From assembly GCA_030407005.1 (NCBI GenBank), contig JAUDYN010000012.1, forward strand, positions 1 to 64,000: DNA of 64,000 nt. The letters run 5' to 3'. The notes beneath the pieces were generated by a model. It saw only the letters and a program-made list of their open reading frames with translations. It was not told the DNA's origin and made no database searches. The DNA is from Desarmillaria ectypa (lineage: Eukaryota > Basidiomycota > Agaricomycetes > Agaricales > Physalacriaceae). Within the stretch, counting starts at the first letter, position 1. Every line of letters begins with the position of its first letter. This document shows positions 1-10,974 of this stretch, in pieces. The position numbers and the translations under genes were made by a program.

Positions 1-49
1 TGCTGACGAATGCGTTTTAGGGCATTTCCAGTGCTGCATATGGTGTTTA

Positions 50-550
50 TGTTGTGAAAAACGGGGGATGAATAGATCAGTTCGTTCCCAGTTAGTACAT
101 GTGCGGTGTCAGGCCAATAGTATTGCGCTTGGCTGAGCTCTGAAAACACATGCAGATGTACACTACTGTACCTACTTTGTTGGGATTTGAGAGTTGAGCC
201 GATATGATAGCAATCCGGCATCATGCCGAGCTTGCTGATTAAGAGAGAGATATTAGGAAACTCGTAGAACATTCTAGTAAATTAGCATTTAGTATATAAG
301 TAGGCACAGTAGTGTACCTCTGCATGCGTTTGCAGAGCTCAGCCAAGTGCAATACTATTGGCCTGACATCGCGCATATACTAACTGGGAACGAACTGATC
401 TATTCATCCCCCGTTTTTCACAACATACTTATATACTAAAAGCTAATTTACTAGAATGTTCTACGAGTTTCCTAATATTTCTTTCTTAATCAGCAAGTTC
501 GGCATGATGCCGGATTGCCATCATCTCGGCTTAACTCTCAAATCCCAACA
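50..550 (+). mobile_element. Solo LTR (family 1) interrupted by a second solo LTR
   Basis: The element starts TGTTGTGAAAA and ends CAAATCCCAACA, so it has TG...CA ends with a 5-base inverted terminus (TGTTG/CAACA). Once the inner insertion (178-425) and one copy of its target duplication are removed, the outer LTR is exactly 248 bases (50-177 plus 431-550), the same length as the intact copy at 42791-43038. The flanks are GTTTA (45-49) and GTCTA (551-555), a 5-base target duplication with one C/T difference. No gag or pol sequence is attached, so this is a recombined solo LTR. LTRs of this structure are typical of Ty1/copia or Ty3/gypsy elements; I cannot assign the superfamily without an internal region. 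Confidence 0.88.
178..425 (-). mobile_element. Solo LTR (family 1), nested in reverse orientation
   Basis: This is the reverse complement of the same 248-base LTR, running from TGTTGGGATTTGAG to TTTTTCACAACA. It is flanked by a perfect 5-base duplication TACTT at 173-177 and 426-430, which is a single sequence in the uninterrupted copy near 42.9 kb. It therefore inserted into the older LTR and later lost its internal part by LTR-LTR recombination. The nested inverted arrangement makes the whole locus strongly self-complementary. The body contains a short palindrome (CGGCATGATGCCG type) shared by all copies. Confidence 0.9.
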
Positions 551-2850
551 GTCTAGTTCGTCAAGGAGACTGGTGCTGAATGACAAAATGCAGTAGTAAG
601 ATAAATTCGCGTCATTCACAATCAATGCAGAGCGCAACAAGCGTCTCGTGGTGGTACCTGACGCGGATATAGCAGAGGAAGTCGGGCCAGACCGCCTGAC
701 ACGAAATCGACAGACGTCAACCTCCTGATTCGCAACCATTACGTTCTCCCTGATACCATCACCATTGCGATATGACCAGCCCGTCCCAACTTAGTGTCAA
801 GGGAGCATTTCAATGACTATTTCGACCCGCCTCTGTATTAACCAAGCACTGGCAGCTCAAATCTTGGCCTTGTCCTATTGCAACGAAGGATCCGTACATT
901 GTAAATGCAGAACGAGCACTGATTACCGAGGGCTCGCGGAGATCTATGAATTCTCCCTCACACATAGCCTCCTCACTGGTGTGGTTGGAAGGACTACTTG
1001 TAATAAACTCGATATCTTTCCTCGTGCTGAGTTTTGGGTGACAAGTTAATCACAGTTACCGTTACACATCCCGAGGAGACGAAGTATCTGCCATCCACAT
1101 TATCAGCTCCTGATCCACCTCAGCCTTGAATAGATGATTACCCATGAAATCCAACGTCATCCCCTGATTTCTCGGTAATCGCAAGGACAGGGCCTCGTCA
1201 AAGTCGCAAATTTCCGTTGTGATTCTATGGTCGTGTCGGTGAGGAACAGGACCTGCAGTCCCCGTATTTAGAGATTCACTATGCATATGAAGGAAATGTG
1301 ACATATGTGTCAAGTTGTGACTGCGAAGATCAGAGAAGTTGATGTTACGTGTTATGTATACGTTCCCATCCATGAAATGTAACCTTGTAACGCACATACA
1401 GTGATGCCCAGAATTTCATGATACACGTCAGAGATTGGCATGTCAGGAAAAGCTCGGCCATGGAAGATCAACGTTGACATCGAAGAAGTACATAAGCCCA
1501 GTACACTTGCATCTTGATATTCCTGCTGTCGCTCCGTCATATTGTGATTCAACACTGTGCGTAGCTACAATTTTGTTATATCCTCCGCGCTCATCCTTTT
1601 TGGCAGTACGCGGGCCTCGGATAAGACCGCGAACAAACGCAATTACCGACGCTAGTGCAGATTAACAGCAAGGATAAATGCAATTCAATGAGAGGAGACT
1701 TTCCTTTCCAAACTTATAGGTGACGGTAGGATTATTCCAATATAAATATATCGAATGTTGAAAGTCACGGGTCGCAAGAACATCTATAAAAAAACCCTCT
1801 CCAGCATGCACTCCTCCCCAGAGATGACAGTGGCTGGAGTCCATCATAGTATGAGTGTATTCTCAAGTGTCTGGCTTAAATACCAAGGTATTGACAAGGA
1901 ATGTTCTGAATTCTAGCCCCAGTGTGTGGCGCGAATAAAATGGCCGGATATCTGGTGAAAGACCTATGCGCCACAGAAGATCACATCCAACACCTTCTCA
2001 GTACCAGCTCCCCGTCGCATGGCACGCCGTCACCATTGATTCCGTCCTAGGCTCCGAAGCCAAGTCCACCAACGCCGATTGCATCCCACCCACACGTGGG
2101 AACATCATCGATACACTACTACATCTCTGTAAGGATAATCGGATAAAGAAGGGGCAAACCACATCAAAACCGCCCGTTAGTGATTTCTGCCGACTCGGCG
2201 ACGAGGAAACGACAAACGCTAGAGTATGCGAAGGTTGTGGTGCTTCCTCAGATGATAAACAATGTGCCGGAGCGTCGGATCTGCAGTTCCAAAGCCTGCG
2301 AGTTGCCTGCGTACCCGTCTCATGGGATAGTGATGCTTGAGACGAGGAAGCGATAGAGCAATAGCACGCCAATGTTTGCACACCCTAGTCAGAACTCATG
2401 ACGATCTAAAGACTTTTCAGATCCGATGTACGCTCTCCTGGATGACATCTTCATCCACACAGTGGAAGAACATTTCTGAGAGCATGTCATTAAGAAGAGG
2501 CTCTGATGGTGTTGTAGTTTACCTGGGTATTCCATCGAGTCGATAAGACGTATGACTTGATGTATGACTTCATTTCTCAGTGCTGGGATACCATTCGTAG
2601 CCAGCAGGTGCTTGAAGTGGTCCGTACCCGAAGGGCCTTGAGCAGCCGTACCATGGCCTGGAAGCCGGGAGGGTATCTACAACTACGGCAGGAGGATAGT
2701 GGTGGTGGTGGTTTGGAATGAGGTGAATGTCTCCGATTGATCTTGTAATGCGAGTCTAGAATCGGACAGCAAGCCTGGTCATGGACAAAACAAACACCAG
2801 CGTCGATGATCAACTTTCGACATTCAAATTACTCGTCATGCGATATAGTG
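551..2850. other. No assignable gene; possible broken reading frames on the minus strand at 1060-1860
   Basis: Several open frames exist (minus 1062-1397, 1352-1555, 1662-1847; both strands around 1966-2380), but none matches a family I recognise. The three minus-strand frames lie in a row, and a GTATGT donor and TTCGCAG acceptor can be found between the first two. That intron does not keep the second frame open, however. This could be a degraded gene or chance. A GGTGGT run sits near 2698-2713. Confidence 0.3.
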
Positions 2851-2851
2851 T

Positions 2852-2876
2852 ACATTCAAGCATTCAAGCATTCAAG
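2852..2876. repeat. Short tandem repeat, ATTCAAGC units
   Basis: About three to four head-to-tail copies of CATTCAAG/ATTCAAGC lie just downstream of the dehydrogenase stop codon (2880-2882). It is a simple repeat with no evident function. Confidence 0.7.
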
Positions 2877-2879
2877 CAA

Positions 2880-3969
2880 TCAAGCCTTCTTCAGATACAA
2901 GTTCGCCACCTCCGAGACCTTGGGATCGACCTTACCCAAAACGTCCAACATCTCCTCCTAAAGCACCAAAAAAATCAACAAATCACTCCACAAAAAAAAA
3001 GCCACTCATCCAGACTTTATCTTGCACGGTCTTCCCATCCTCGCTGATCACGAAATCACTCTCCTCCACGACCTCAGACATCTGTATGTACTTGCCACGA
3101 AGCTTCTCCTCATCGTCTAGCGACCCAACAGCACCGTAAACGAGCTGCCGGCTCCCTTCTTCCGTAGTGAAGCAGAGCTCTTCCTCGTCCTTCCGCACAG
3201 CTTCCGCCTCCTCGGCGGGGATGCCAGTTCGGAGGCCCCAGAAACAGAATCCGGGGTTGACAGAGTTGACGGTGATAGCTGGTCGAGACGGGACGTGGAG
3301 TCGCAGGGATCGGGCAAAGAGCACATTGAGCACTGCGAAGACGGTGACAGTTAGTCGGTATGAGGATCAACACAAGCATTACGGACGTTTGGAGTCAAAG
3401 TATCGGTGATTCATGACCCTGCTCATGGGTCAACACGGATGCGAAAAGTAGAAAGAGATCGAACGCACTCTTTCGTACAATACTCCTTATCTGACAGCTT
3501 CGCGAGTATGCTCGGGGAAGCGATAACATCCTTCTCTATTGACGTCCAATAATGTACGTCGCTTGCAACAATCACCAGTCTCGGGATCACTGAGTGCTTG
3601 CGAGCCGTGTCGGGCATCTTTGGGATCATGCGGATAGCGAGCAGACCGGGACCGAGGTTGTTCGTATGTAGGCTAAACAAAACAGTGATTCCTCGTATGT
3701 TCTCTCCCAACCCTCCACCTGTTCGTACTCCCAAGTCGCCATGCCAGCGTTCTCCACGAGGATATCCAATTGCTCTAGTTCACGTTCAGCCCTATCAGCA
3801 AACGCGATGACGCTGCTGAAATTGGTAAGGTCGATAATCCATAGCTCCGCTTTTGTGTATCCAGTCTCTTTCTGAATGCCTGTGATGATAAAGATCAGCA
3901 GTGAGCGTCGTAGATCCACTTATCGTACCGCCCTTACCATTAGAGAGCTCACCTGCGCGTTCCTCTAGC
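2880..3969 (-). pseudogene. Short-chain dehydrogenase/reductase, decaying copy
   Basis: The gene resembles basidiomycete SDR-family oxidoreductases (NAD(P)-dependent). Visible in order on the minus strand: the end of an exon LEERAG (3953-), an exon from 3879 with IIDL and the conserved NAG motif (ENAG), NNLGPGLLA, IVIVASDVHYW (the family's SSDVHYW strand), DKEYCTKE, a 32-base exon MNHRYFDSK (3387-3418), LLNVLFARSL, VNSVNPGFC, GSRQLVYGAVG and a last exon ending NLYLKKA (2880-2957). Introns at 3419-3468 and 3333-3386 splice in frame. Damage: between ERTYE and TNNLGP (about 3670-3700) the frame shifts with no usable splice pair. The junction after KVW near 2990 also fails. No N-terminal TGxxxGxG cofactor motif is found upstream. 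The active-site region is partly altered. It is probably a pseudogene; an annotation or sequence error at two junctions is the alternative. Confidence 0.75.
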
Positions 3970-4628
3970 CTTATGGGAAGGAATTACCGTAGCGAAAGGA
4001 TGCCTCACGAACGGAAGAGAGCTTGTGGTGGTGGCGTCACGATCCTTCATGACGCACGGCCTGTTAACCGTGGCCATGTGACAAGAATCACCAGCAGATA
4101 TTCGTTTCGAACGTGCGCTCCTCCCGCTAAATATAAAGACATGCCGTTATGTCATGAAACACGACCATGGTAAATAGAATGTTCACGGCGCCAGAATGGA
4201 GAGGGTCTGTAGTAACCTGAGCTGGGAATATCCATTTCCATCGTATTAGTCTTTGTGGAAAGAGAACCAGGCTCCGCACAGGGGAAAGTATTGTCCCACA
4301 TCCAAGTTTGAATAATGATAATGCAAGTGAAAATGATGTAAGGGGACAGAAGTAGTGATAGTCGTAGGGTCGTGATAGTACATGAATGTTACAGAAAGGG
4401 AATGGATATAGGATATCAATCAAAGGAGAGCGGCACGGATCTATTCAAAGATCAGACGGGATCAACGAGGGACAAGGAGAGAGAAGCGTACGTTACTAGA
4501 CATAATGGAACTGAAATGCGTTTTGATGATGAACGTGCAGAGTAGTAGAAATAGAAGAGGACGGGAAAAAAGGGGAGGAAAACAGTCAGATCATGCACCA
4601 GCAGAAGATAACGAAGCGAATCTAAAGT
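3970..4628. other. Intergenic spacer between the dehydrogenase relic and the G-alpha gene
   Basis: No coding signal is recognised. The missing N-terminal Rossmann motif of the dehydrogenase was searched for here on the minus strand and not found. The right part should contain the 3' untranslated region of the G-alpha gene, whose stop codon is at 4629-4631. Confidence 0.5.
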
Positions 4629-6287
4629 TCAGAGCAGCGTCGCGCTGGTAAGGTTGGTCCGAAGGATGATACTAGACAGAGAAGGGGAGGAAAGGTCATA
4701 GGACAACATTGAGTGTACGTCCGGGAATGATGAGGAAGAAAAGAAGGATGATGGAACAGGAGAAAAGGTACTCACTCTATAGCGGCAAATGTCAGTGATC
4801 GCATGATGAAAAGTAAATAGAACACCACATACCTTCCACGGCGGCCATTACGACCCTAAGCATGGCGGTATCAGTCGCAGTCGTTATGCTAGGAGATCAC
4901 ACATCAGTACCTCGCAATCAAAGCAGCGTTCAACTTACTGAATATATATCTCCCTCTCCTTGTGCCGACCAGCCTTAGTGGCCAGTTTCGAAAAGCGACG
5001 TTTGAAGTAATCGCGACCTGCACGGACATCACCTGGCTCACCATCAAAATCCTAACGATTGATGAGGGAAGAATCTATAGATGCGCGGGAGAACATCGCG
5101 TACCGGAAAGAAATTTTTGATATCAGAATGAGGTATCTTCTTTTCGAAGAGGTCATTCTTATTCAAGAATAAAATCTAAAGGAAAGGACAGATCTAGGCT
5201 TCAGTGATTGTGAGAGTAGGGGGGCGCACATACAATCGAAGTGTACTTGAACCACTGCGAGTGGCATATCGAGTCCCATATGGTCATCGCGTCTTGCATT
5301 TGATTCTATCGGATCGTGTCAGAGCGGTGATTCACCGGGTTATCAATGTTAATCACATACTGCATCCTTATCCTCGACCAGACACTGGTCATACCCACTT
5401 AAACTGACGAGAAACAGGATGCTCGTCACGTCTTGAAAACAGTGTATCCATTTCCGCCGTTCAGACTTTTGACCGCCGACATCGACCATCGTCAGCTCGC
5501 GTTCCCGGAGATAAAAGACAGTTTCCTTGATCCCAATCGTCCGGACACGACATTGTATGATATCCTGCTCAGTCGGCTGATACTGGGGATCAAATAGGCG
5601 ATCAAGGCCAGAGAAAAAATACTCCAAGCTACTCTTTGTAAGAACACGTAAACATCTGAGGAGGAGGGCGTACTTTTCGGGCAAGGCTGCTTCATTCCCT
5701 CTCTGCCAGGCCTTCCGAATACCAGTGTCGGCCCAGAGCGCCTTGAGTGGCTCAAAGTACTCCATTGGGAACGGTTCTCCATCCCTCAAGTATCGCGCAT
5801 TGTCAACGACATCGATATATTCCATGTTGTCCTCCGAAACCTTGAGATCCATGTCTTCCATCGCATCCAGGATACACTTCAAGCCACCGGTAAGATTGTC
5901 GAACGTTAGCTGCCGGTATGACTCAATTTCTTGCGGCGAAAACGGAATTTTATGGATGAGACGCATTTGCTATCAGAGAATGAGCGTTGTGTAGTACGAG
6001 ACGTGGTGCGCACCTTTAGCACCGTCGACTTTCCGGAATCCCCGGATCCCAAAAGCAAAACCTATACACGATATGTAAACATGAAATCTGTTGGGATACG
6101 ATACCGTGCAGATACCTTGACTTGCGTCGCCATCTTCGCCTTTGCCTGGCGGTGTAGCCTGTCAGGACTGCAAATACACTTCGCTGGGCAATAAGCGCAC
6201 CTCTTTGAGCTGCTTTTCAGCTTTCTTATGCAAAGCCCTGTCCGCATCCGTGACCTCGAAGCCTCGAGATGACAAGCATGCACCCAT
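4629..6287 (-). CDS. Heterotrimeric G protein alpha subunit
   Basis: GTP-binding alpha subunit of a receptor-coupled G protein, acting at the inner plasma membrane. Ten exons join to 376 residues: 6201-6287, 6116-6145, 6014-6061, 5361-5969, 5234-5305, 5104-5175, 4939-5051, 4833-4888, 4776 (one nucleotide) and 4629-4671. The start MGACLSS offers Gly2 for myristoylation and Cys4 for palmitoylation. The P-loop is GSGDSGKST (usual form GAGESGKST). Switch I is CRVRTIG with the catalytic Arg and the Mg-binding Thr. Switch II is DVGGQKSERRKW. G4 is NKND (usually NKxD) and G5 is TTATDT. The C terminus is IILRTNLTSATLL. An insertion of about 12 residues (LLLRCLRVLTKSS region) lies in the helical domain before EYFFSGLDRLFDP. 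All introns are GT-AG. Family identity is certain; which fungal subclass it belongs to I cannot tell. Confidence 0.95.
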
Positions 6288-6465
6288 TGTGTAGAGTCGA
6301 TAAGGATGAGGCTAGCGAACGAGCGCGAACACGACTAAGCGTGGGTTCCGATGAACGTAGCTTCCCCAATTCGGCACCAAAGAACTCAGAAGCAAAGGAT
6401 AAAAGCAAAAAGATATACAAGATATAAAGCAGCGAGAAAAGGAGAAAGGAGAAAGGAAACAGGAG
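6288..6465 (-). promoter_or_regulatory. Putative promoter of the G-alpha gene
   Basis: On the minus strand a TATA-like TTTATATC (6421-6428) lies about 134 bases before the start codon. Just upstream of it is a pyrimidine-rich stretch (6430-6465, CTTTCTCC repeats), a common arrangement in fungal promoters. Assignment is by pattern and position only. Confidence 0.4.
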
Positions 6466-9400
6466 AGTCGTGGTGGTGGCAATTCAATTCCAAGACATGA
6501 CTTCAGTTGTTTTGGGAAATTTTTAAACCAAATTACGTGAAGAAGTGTTTTGGAGCGGAACCAGTCCTGTTTTGGTATATTGGCATGAAATGGACAAGTC
6601 CGTGGTTCATCATCCGAAACCGGTTGGTCGGTTACTGTATCTCATATTCCTCCGTAGAGCTCTAAGGTGACCTCAAAGTAGTAGGTAATTTTTACTTTTT
6701 GAAGCAAATAGATTGCAGATTTTTCGAGTTGAAACGTAAAAAAGGCTGACAGACTCGATTCGGTACTTTCTCATATTGCCGAGAACTCGGCTCAGGAAGG
6801 AATTGACACAAGCAGTGGATAGTTCGACGGTGCAAATCCAAAATTTCGTGGTAATCACTTGAAGACATCCATCGGCCCGTACTAACATGATCATGCGTTC
6901 GGCGAACGCCACAATGTGTACCTACGAAGTAAACATCAAGCTTCTACAAACAGGTAACGCGCGGAGGATTCAATAGACGACCTTTCCACGGACCGGGGTA
7001 ATACCCGGATCGTATTGCGGAGAGTCTTGGCCTGGGCATCCGAGCACATTCAGGGCGGGACATATACGGGTAGCGGCCAAACTAACTTCGACAGGCAGTT
7101 AACTAATAGACTCCCCGGAGCTACGCGCGTAGGTAAATCAGTCATTTCACAAGTCTAGCGTTATGTAAATCAGGGCTTATCAGTTGTGTGCCACACATGC
7201 ATTCCCAGCACAACGGATAGCTATTCGTAGAATTTAAAGACAAGGGATTGAAGGCTTACACGGTCGGTACATTCTCGCACGGTCGCATCTGTCCCTGAAG
7301 AAGCGTCCCTCGTTATCAAGTGAAATCAAGTTTGTGGTCCAAAGAGTTAGAGGAAGAGTGCAAGAGTGGTCTCCAAAAATTCCATCGACTCTGCAAAGGA
7401 GATGAACTGAACGGGAATGACCCGCTGTCGACCAGGATCATTCTGGAACTATGTTTGTGTACATGATGCAGAAGCCGTTACTGAAAATAAGTAACGTAGA
7501 TCGGTAAGGCGGAGGCTCACTCCGAAGGAATTCTGAGTGGTGCACAGCCGTCTCTGCGCGCTAGAGTACCAGCATCCAATGCTCGGGCCATCAACACATC
7601 TAGAAAAACTTTTGATGTCTTCGAAGTATAAAACACAAACACGTCGGCTACCGAATCTGCGATATTGGGCCAATTTTGTTATCGTAAGCCTCGCAATGTG
7701 ACCCGTATTCCCCACCATGAGGCTTTCTAACGCTACTGCAAGGATAAAGTAATATAAATACGCCTAGATACTCAGGTCGACTCCGGCGAGTACAGATTTA
7801 TATAGCGCGTCCGGATCCTGCAAGATCTGGTACGTCATACACCCACATGTATAAGCCAGTAGCCACACAACCATCAAAGAAGCTGACGAGGAAGGCGGGC
7901 AGCACCAGAGACTTCGCCGCCGTAATAGCTCTCCATTCATGGGGAAGATTCAGAGAGACGGAGCGAGAGGAGCGAGAGGAGCGAGAGGAAGTGGCATACC
8001 TTCCGCCACCCCCTCCCCCCTCCTCCCTGAAGACTAGCTACCTAATAAGCATACTTACAGTAATGTACTTCTATACTCTCCTCCAAGCAAACCTCGGCTC
8101 TTCCAGGCCAAAGACACCAATGACGGGACGCACCAATAATGGCGGGCATCGTCGGTCCAGGTGGTGCTCATGGTGCTCAGTCGCTGCTAGTCCTATGATG
8201 AGTCTTTTCCGTACTTCGCAAAGTCAGTGGCTAGTGGTGTCATTGTGGCGGCTTATTTATGGCGGCATAACGGGGGGACGGTCGAGGGAGGCCCAAGGGA
8301 CGGGTGGTAGTTATCGTCGTCGTCGTCGTCGTCGGTGATGGTAGTGGTGAGTTTACCGTAGTAGGACAGTGGGAGAGATATGGTGGCGATACCACCTTAG
8401 CGAGTTGAGCTGACCCGTGGTCATGTGTCAGTTCGTTTAAAGATTTCCTCTTGAGGTGAGGTGAGTGTGGTTCCATAATAAGACTATCTCCGTTGGTGGC
8501 ACCTCCGCGTCATCGCCTGCGGGGATATTTATTCTAGTTATCGTATCCTTGAGAAGGAAACCAAACTCCCGTGGCGGCTGTGTTGGGGGTAGTATTCAAA
8601 AACTGCAAGAGCAACGACCACTATGTGTTACCACTACATCAGCCGAAGAAAGGCACGTAGAATCCTAGGTGAATGGCAAACCAAAAATAGTTCCATATCC
8701 GTAGAAAGCACCTCATTGATACATCACAGAAAGGCGCCGTCGAAAAAAAAAAAAAAGTACTGCGCCGCTTTTTTTGACCCACTACTCTATCCGTGATGCC
8801 GTATACAGGTGAATGATGGCAATAGCCCTATCCATAGTTCTGCTTCGGCTTGTTGGGTAATAGGCTTCATTACCGCTGGAGCCGCCTTATCGTATTCTGT
8901 GTTCGTAGTATGAGCCAAAGGAACTTTGCCGAATGCTTCAAAGGAGATTGCAAGTACACATATATGGGAGCAATATATCCCAAGCCACGCATACTCAAAG
9001 TACGTATAGGGCTTGGTACAGGATTAATGGCAAGCTCTTCCTACATGTAGTTTGAGAGGAGCCAATGTTAGTAAGCACTTGCTCGACGAAAGACATGAAT
9101 TCACCTTGAGGGAGCTCTTCCATAATAATGATACAGTGGAAGAAATCGTGAACGAAGGAATTGATCAAAAGGGTAATACAAACGGGGTGGTTGATCGGCA
9201 TCTGTTCTTATTTTGAGCGCCTCCTTGCAGAGTATAAACGCAGCCTTCAAACAGGCATTAGGAGAATCCATATGTTACGTATAACGTAGATATTATACCA
9301 GTATAGACGTCCCCCAAACCAATTGCCTTATGGACATACAATTTTCTCATCACACGAAGGCAGGCTTGAGCTCTGGTGCCCAGATAAAGCAATATCGCGG

Positions 9401-9920
9401 CAGCATTAATTAAAATTACCTAGAAGCAATATCAAACGAGTAGGTTACACGCACCTCGTGCCTCGATACGATAGTACGTAAGCGTTTGAATACTCATGGC
9501 GCCACCACTTTCCGATCGAAAATCGTGCGTTCCTGTTTCGAGGCAGGTGTAAGATCTCAATGTCTCCGAACCTGAATGGTATCGCTTACCTGAAATCGCT
9601 ATTGTGATTTCAATGCAGTTGGACTCCAGCAGTTAGGCTTTTAGTCACTAGGTAGACAAACTTACGATCAGCCTCCTCTACCTATGCCTTGTATTTATAC
9701 TATTTACTAGTAAATCTAGTACTTTCTGCCCATTTCCTCCGGATTCCTTTCTTACTAAGCATGCTGAGACATGCCGTATCACCGGAATATCACAACAATC
9801 GTAGATAATGACACGTCACGCTAGGCAAATACCTCTGAGATAATGCGATGCAGAATCAACGCACAGCCTCTTCAAATTACTGGATCAGACAACTTTTAAA
9901 GGTGAACACTGAGCTCATTG
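6466..9920. other. Long non-coding stretch with simple repeats
   Basis: No protein family is recognised. Simple sequence includes a 10-base tandem repeat GCGAGAGGAG around 7965-7995 and a CGT trinucleotide run at about 8313-8334. A poly-A run near 8743-8757 is followed by a poly-T run near 8769, a potential weak foldback. A minus-strand frame at 8995-9201 vaguely resembles part of a protein kinase N-lobe but has no catalytic motifs. Confidence 0.5.
8313..8334. repeat. CGT trinucleotide microsatellite
   Basis: About seven consecutive CGT units lie inside non-coding DNA. Confidence 0.85.
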
Positions 9921-9969
9921 TCCTTTTGTGCTGCTCAACTCTGCGCCAGTTTTAAGTGAATTCTCAGCC

Positions 9970-10974
9970 AAAGACAATGAGACAGTGGTTTATAAGCGGG
10001 TGCCCGTATTCGCTAGTGACGACCACAAGTGGTCTTATAGCTGCCGCGGTCAACTCTTCTGTATGTTGTTCCTTTCAATACGCACAGTTTCTCTTTTCCT
10101 ACGAGTTTTATGGCAGTATCACTGTATCGTTTCACGCAGAACGACTCGAAGCACTCTGCCTTCTCCTTATCTAAACTGTCTGTCTGGAACCACAACTACA
10201 TTGTAGCCATCGTAGTGGCGCGGGGTGAGGATTGCCTCGTAGTATGCGACGGTATACAGTCTGTCTCTCTGCTCCAGGTTACGCCAGGACCCTGGTCGCG
10301 CTTGGACATGATTGCGAGGGATTATGAGCCGCTATGGCCGTTAGCTGTGGAGACATGTGAAGGGAAGGGAATCATTGGTGCTAGTGTAAGTATTCTCCTT
10401 TTCGAGTCAATGTTACTTATGTATTTTGCATTTTAGGACGCGTTCAACCTGTTCTCGTTCTCGTTGGACGCAGTACATGCTCGACCAGTGTTAAAACGCG
10501 ACGGGTTCTATCGTATTGGTGACCTTGCATCCAAGTTCCTTCAAGGTAAATTGAAGCCTCTTACTGGCCAGACAATGTGCTGATGATAGGTGGCTGGGCT
10601 CCATCACCCCCAAAGACGACAATACCCTGGCTTTGAAACCAACCCACTTATTTTGCACCAGCTCCGGACGTATTGGGGTTATCGTCGTCGACGTGAGTGA
10701 CGAACGGCTTGCGAAGCACCTGAGAAACCTCCAGGTGGGTATGGGATAGGTGATTTCGGGTGTAGGGGGCATCAGCCATGCGCGTTATCGAGCTACGAAG
10801 AACACGAGACCCCGGCCCGTCGATGAGGCATCATATGGGTTCGTGGATGGAGACTTTTTGGAGTGGCTACTTATATCGGATCCGGAGGCTGTTGAGAAGA
10901 TATTTAGTGGTGATTTGGAGCTGCCGGAGAAGGATACGCGGAAGGTGCTTGAAGTGTTGCAGAACATGCATTAG
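9970..10974 (+). pseudogene. C-terminal fragment of a DDB1-family protein, broken
   Basis: DDB1 proteins (about 1,100 residues, three beta-propellers) are adaptors of CUL4 ubiquitin ligases. Only the last third is visible. Recognisable pieces are CPYSLV...GLIAAAVNSSV, SLYRF, MIARDYEPLWPLAVE, GIIGAS|DAFNLFSFSLD, GFYRIGDLASKFLQ, THLFCTSSGRIGVI, ISHARYRATKNTRP, YGFVDGDFLEWLL and the end VLEVLQNMH at 10974. These align in order with the family's NSTVRLYEW, IARDFNPNW, AENAFNLF, HLGEF, GFIDGD and final RIH. One intron (10386-10436) splices cleanly. At three other junctions (about 10060, 10546 and 10735) the frame is lost by one base or needs a 27-base intron. No upstream two thirds were found in the preceding kilobase. 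It is a truncated, decaying copy. Confidence 0.82.

Noticed and set aside
1998..2381. Overlapping long open frames on both strands
   Set aside because: The two frames mask each other, neither has a recognisable domain, and GC-rich sequence alone can keep both open.
3110..3379. Alternative minus and plus frames over the dehydrogenase
   Set aside because: They are shadows of the frame with VNSVNPGFC and GSRQLVYGAVG.
8995..9201. Minus-strand frame resembling a protein kinase N-lobe (NHPVCITLL..SFVHDFFHCIIIMEELP)
   Set aside because: No HRD, DFG or glycine-loop motifs nearby, a stop codon lies directly upstream, and the similarity is from memory of a loose pattern.
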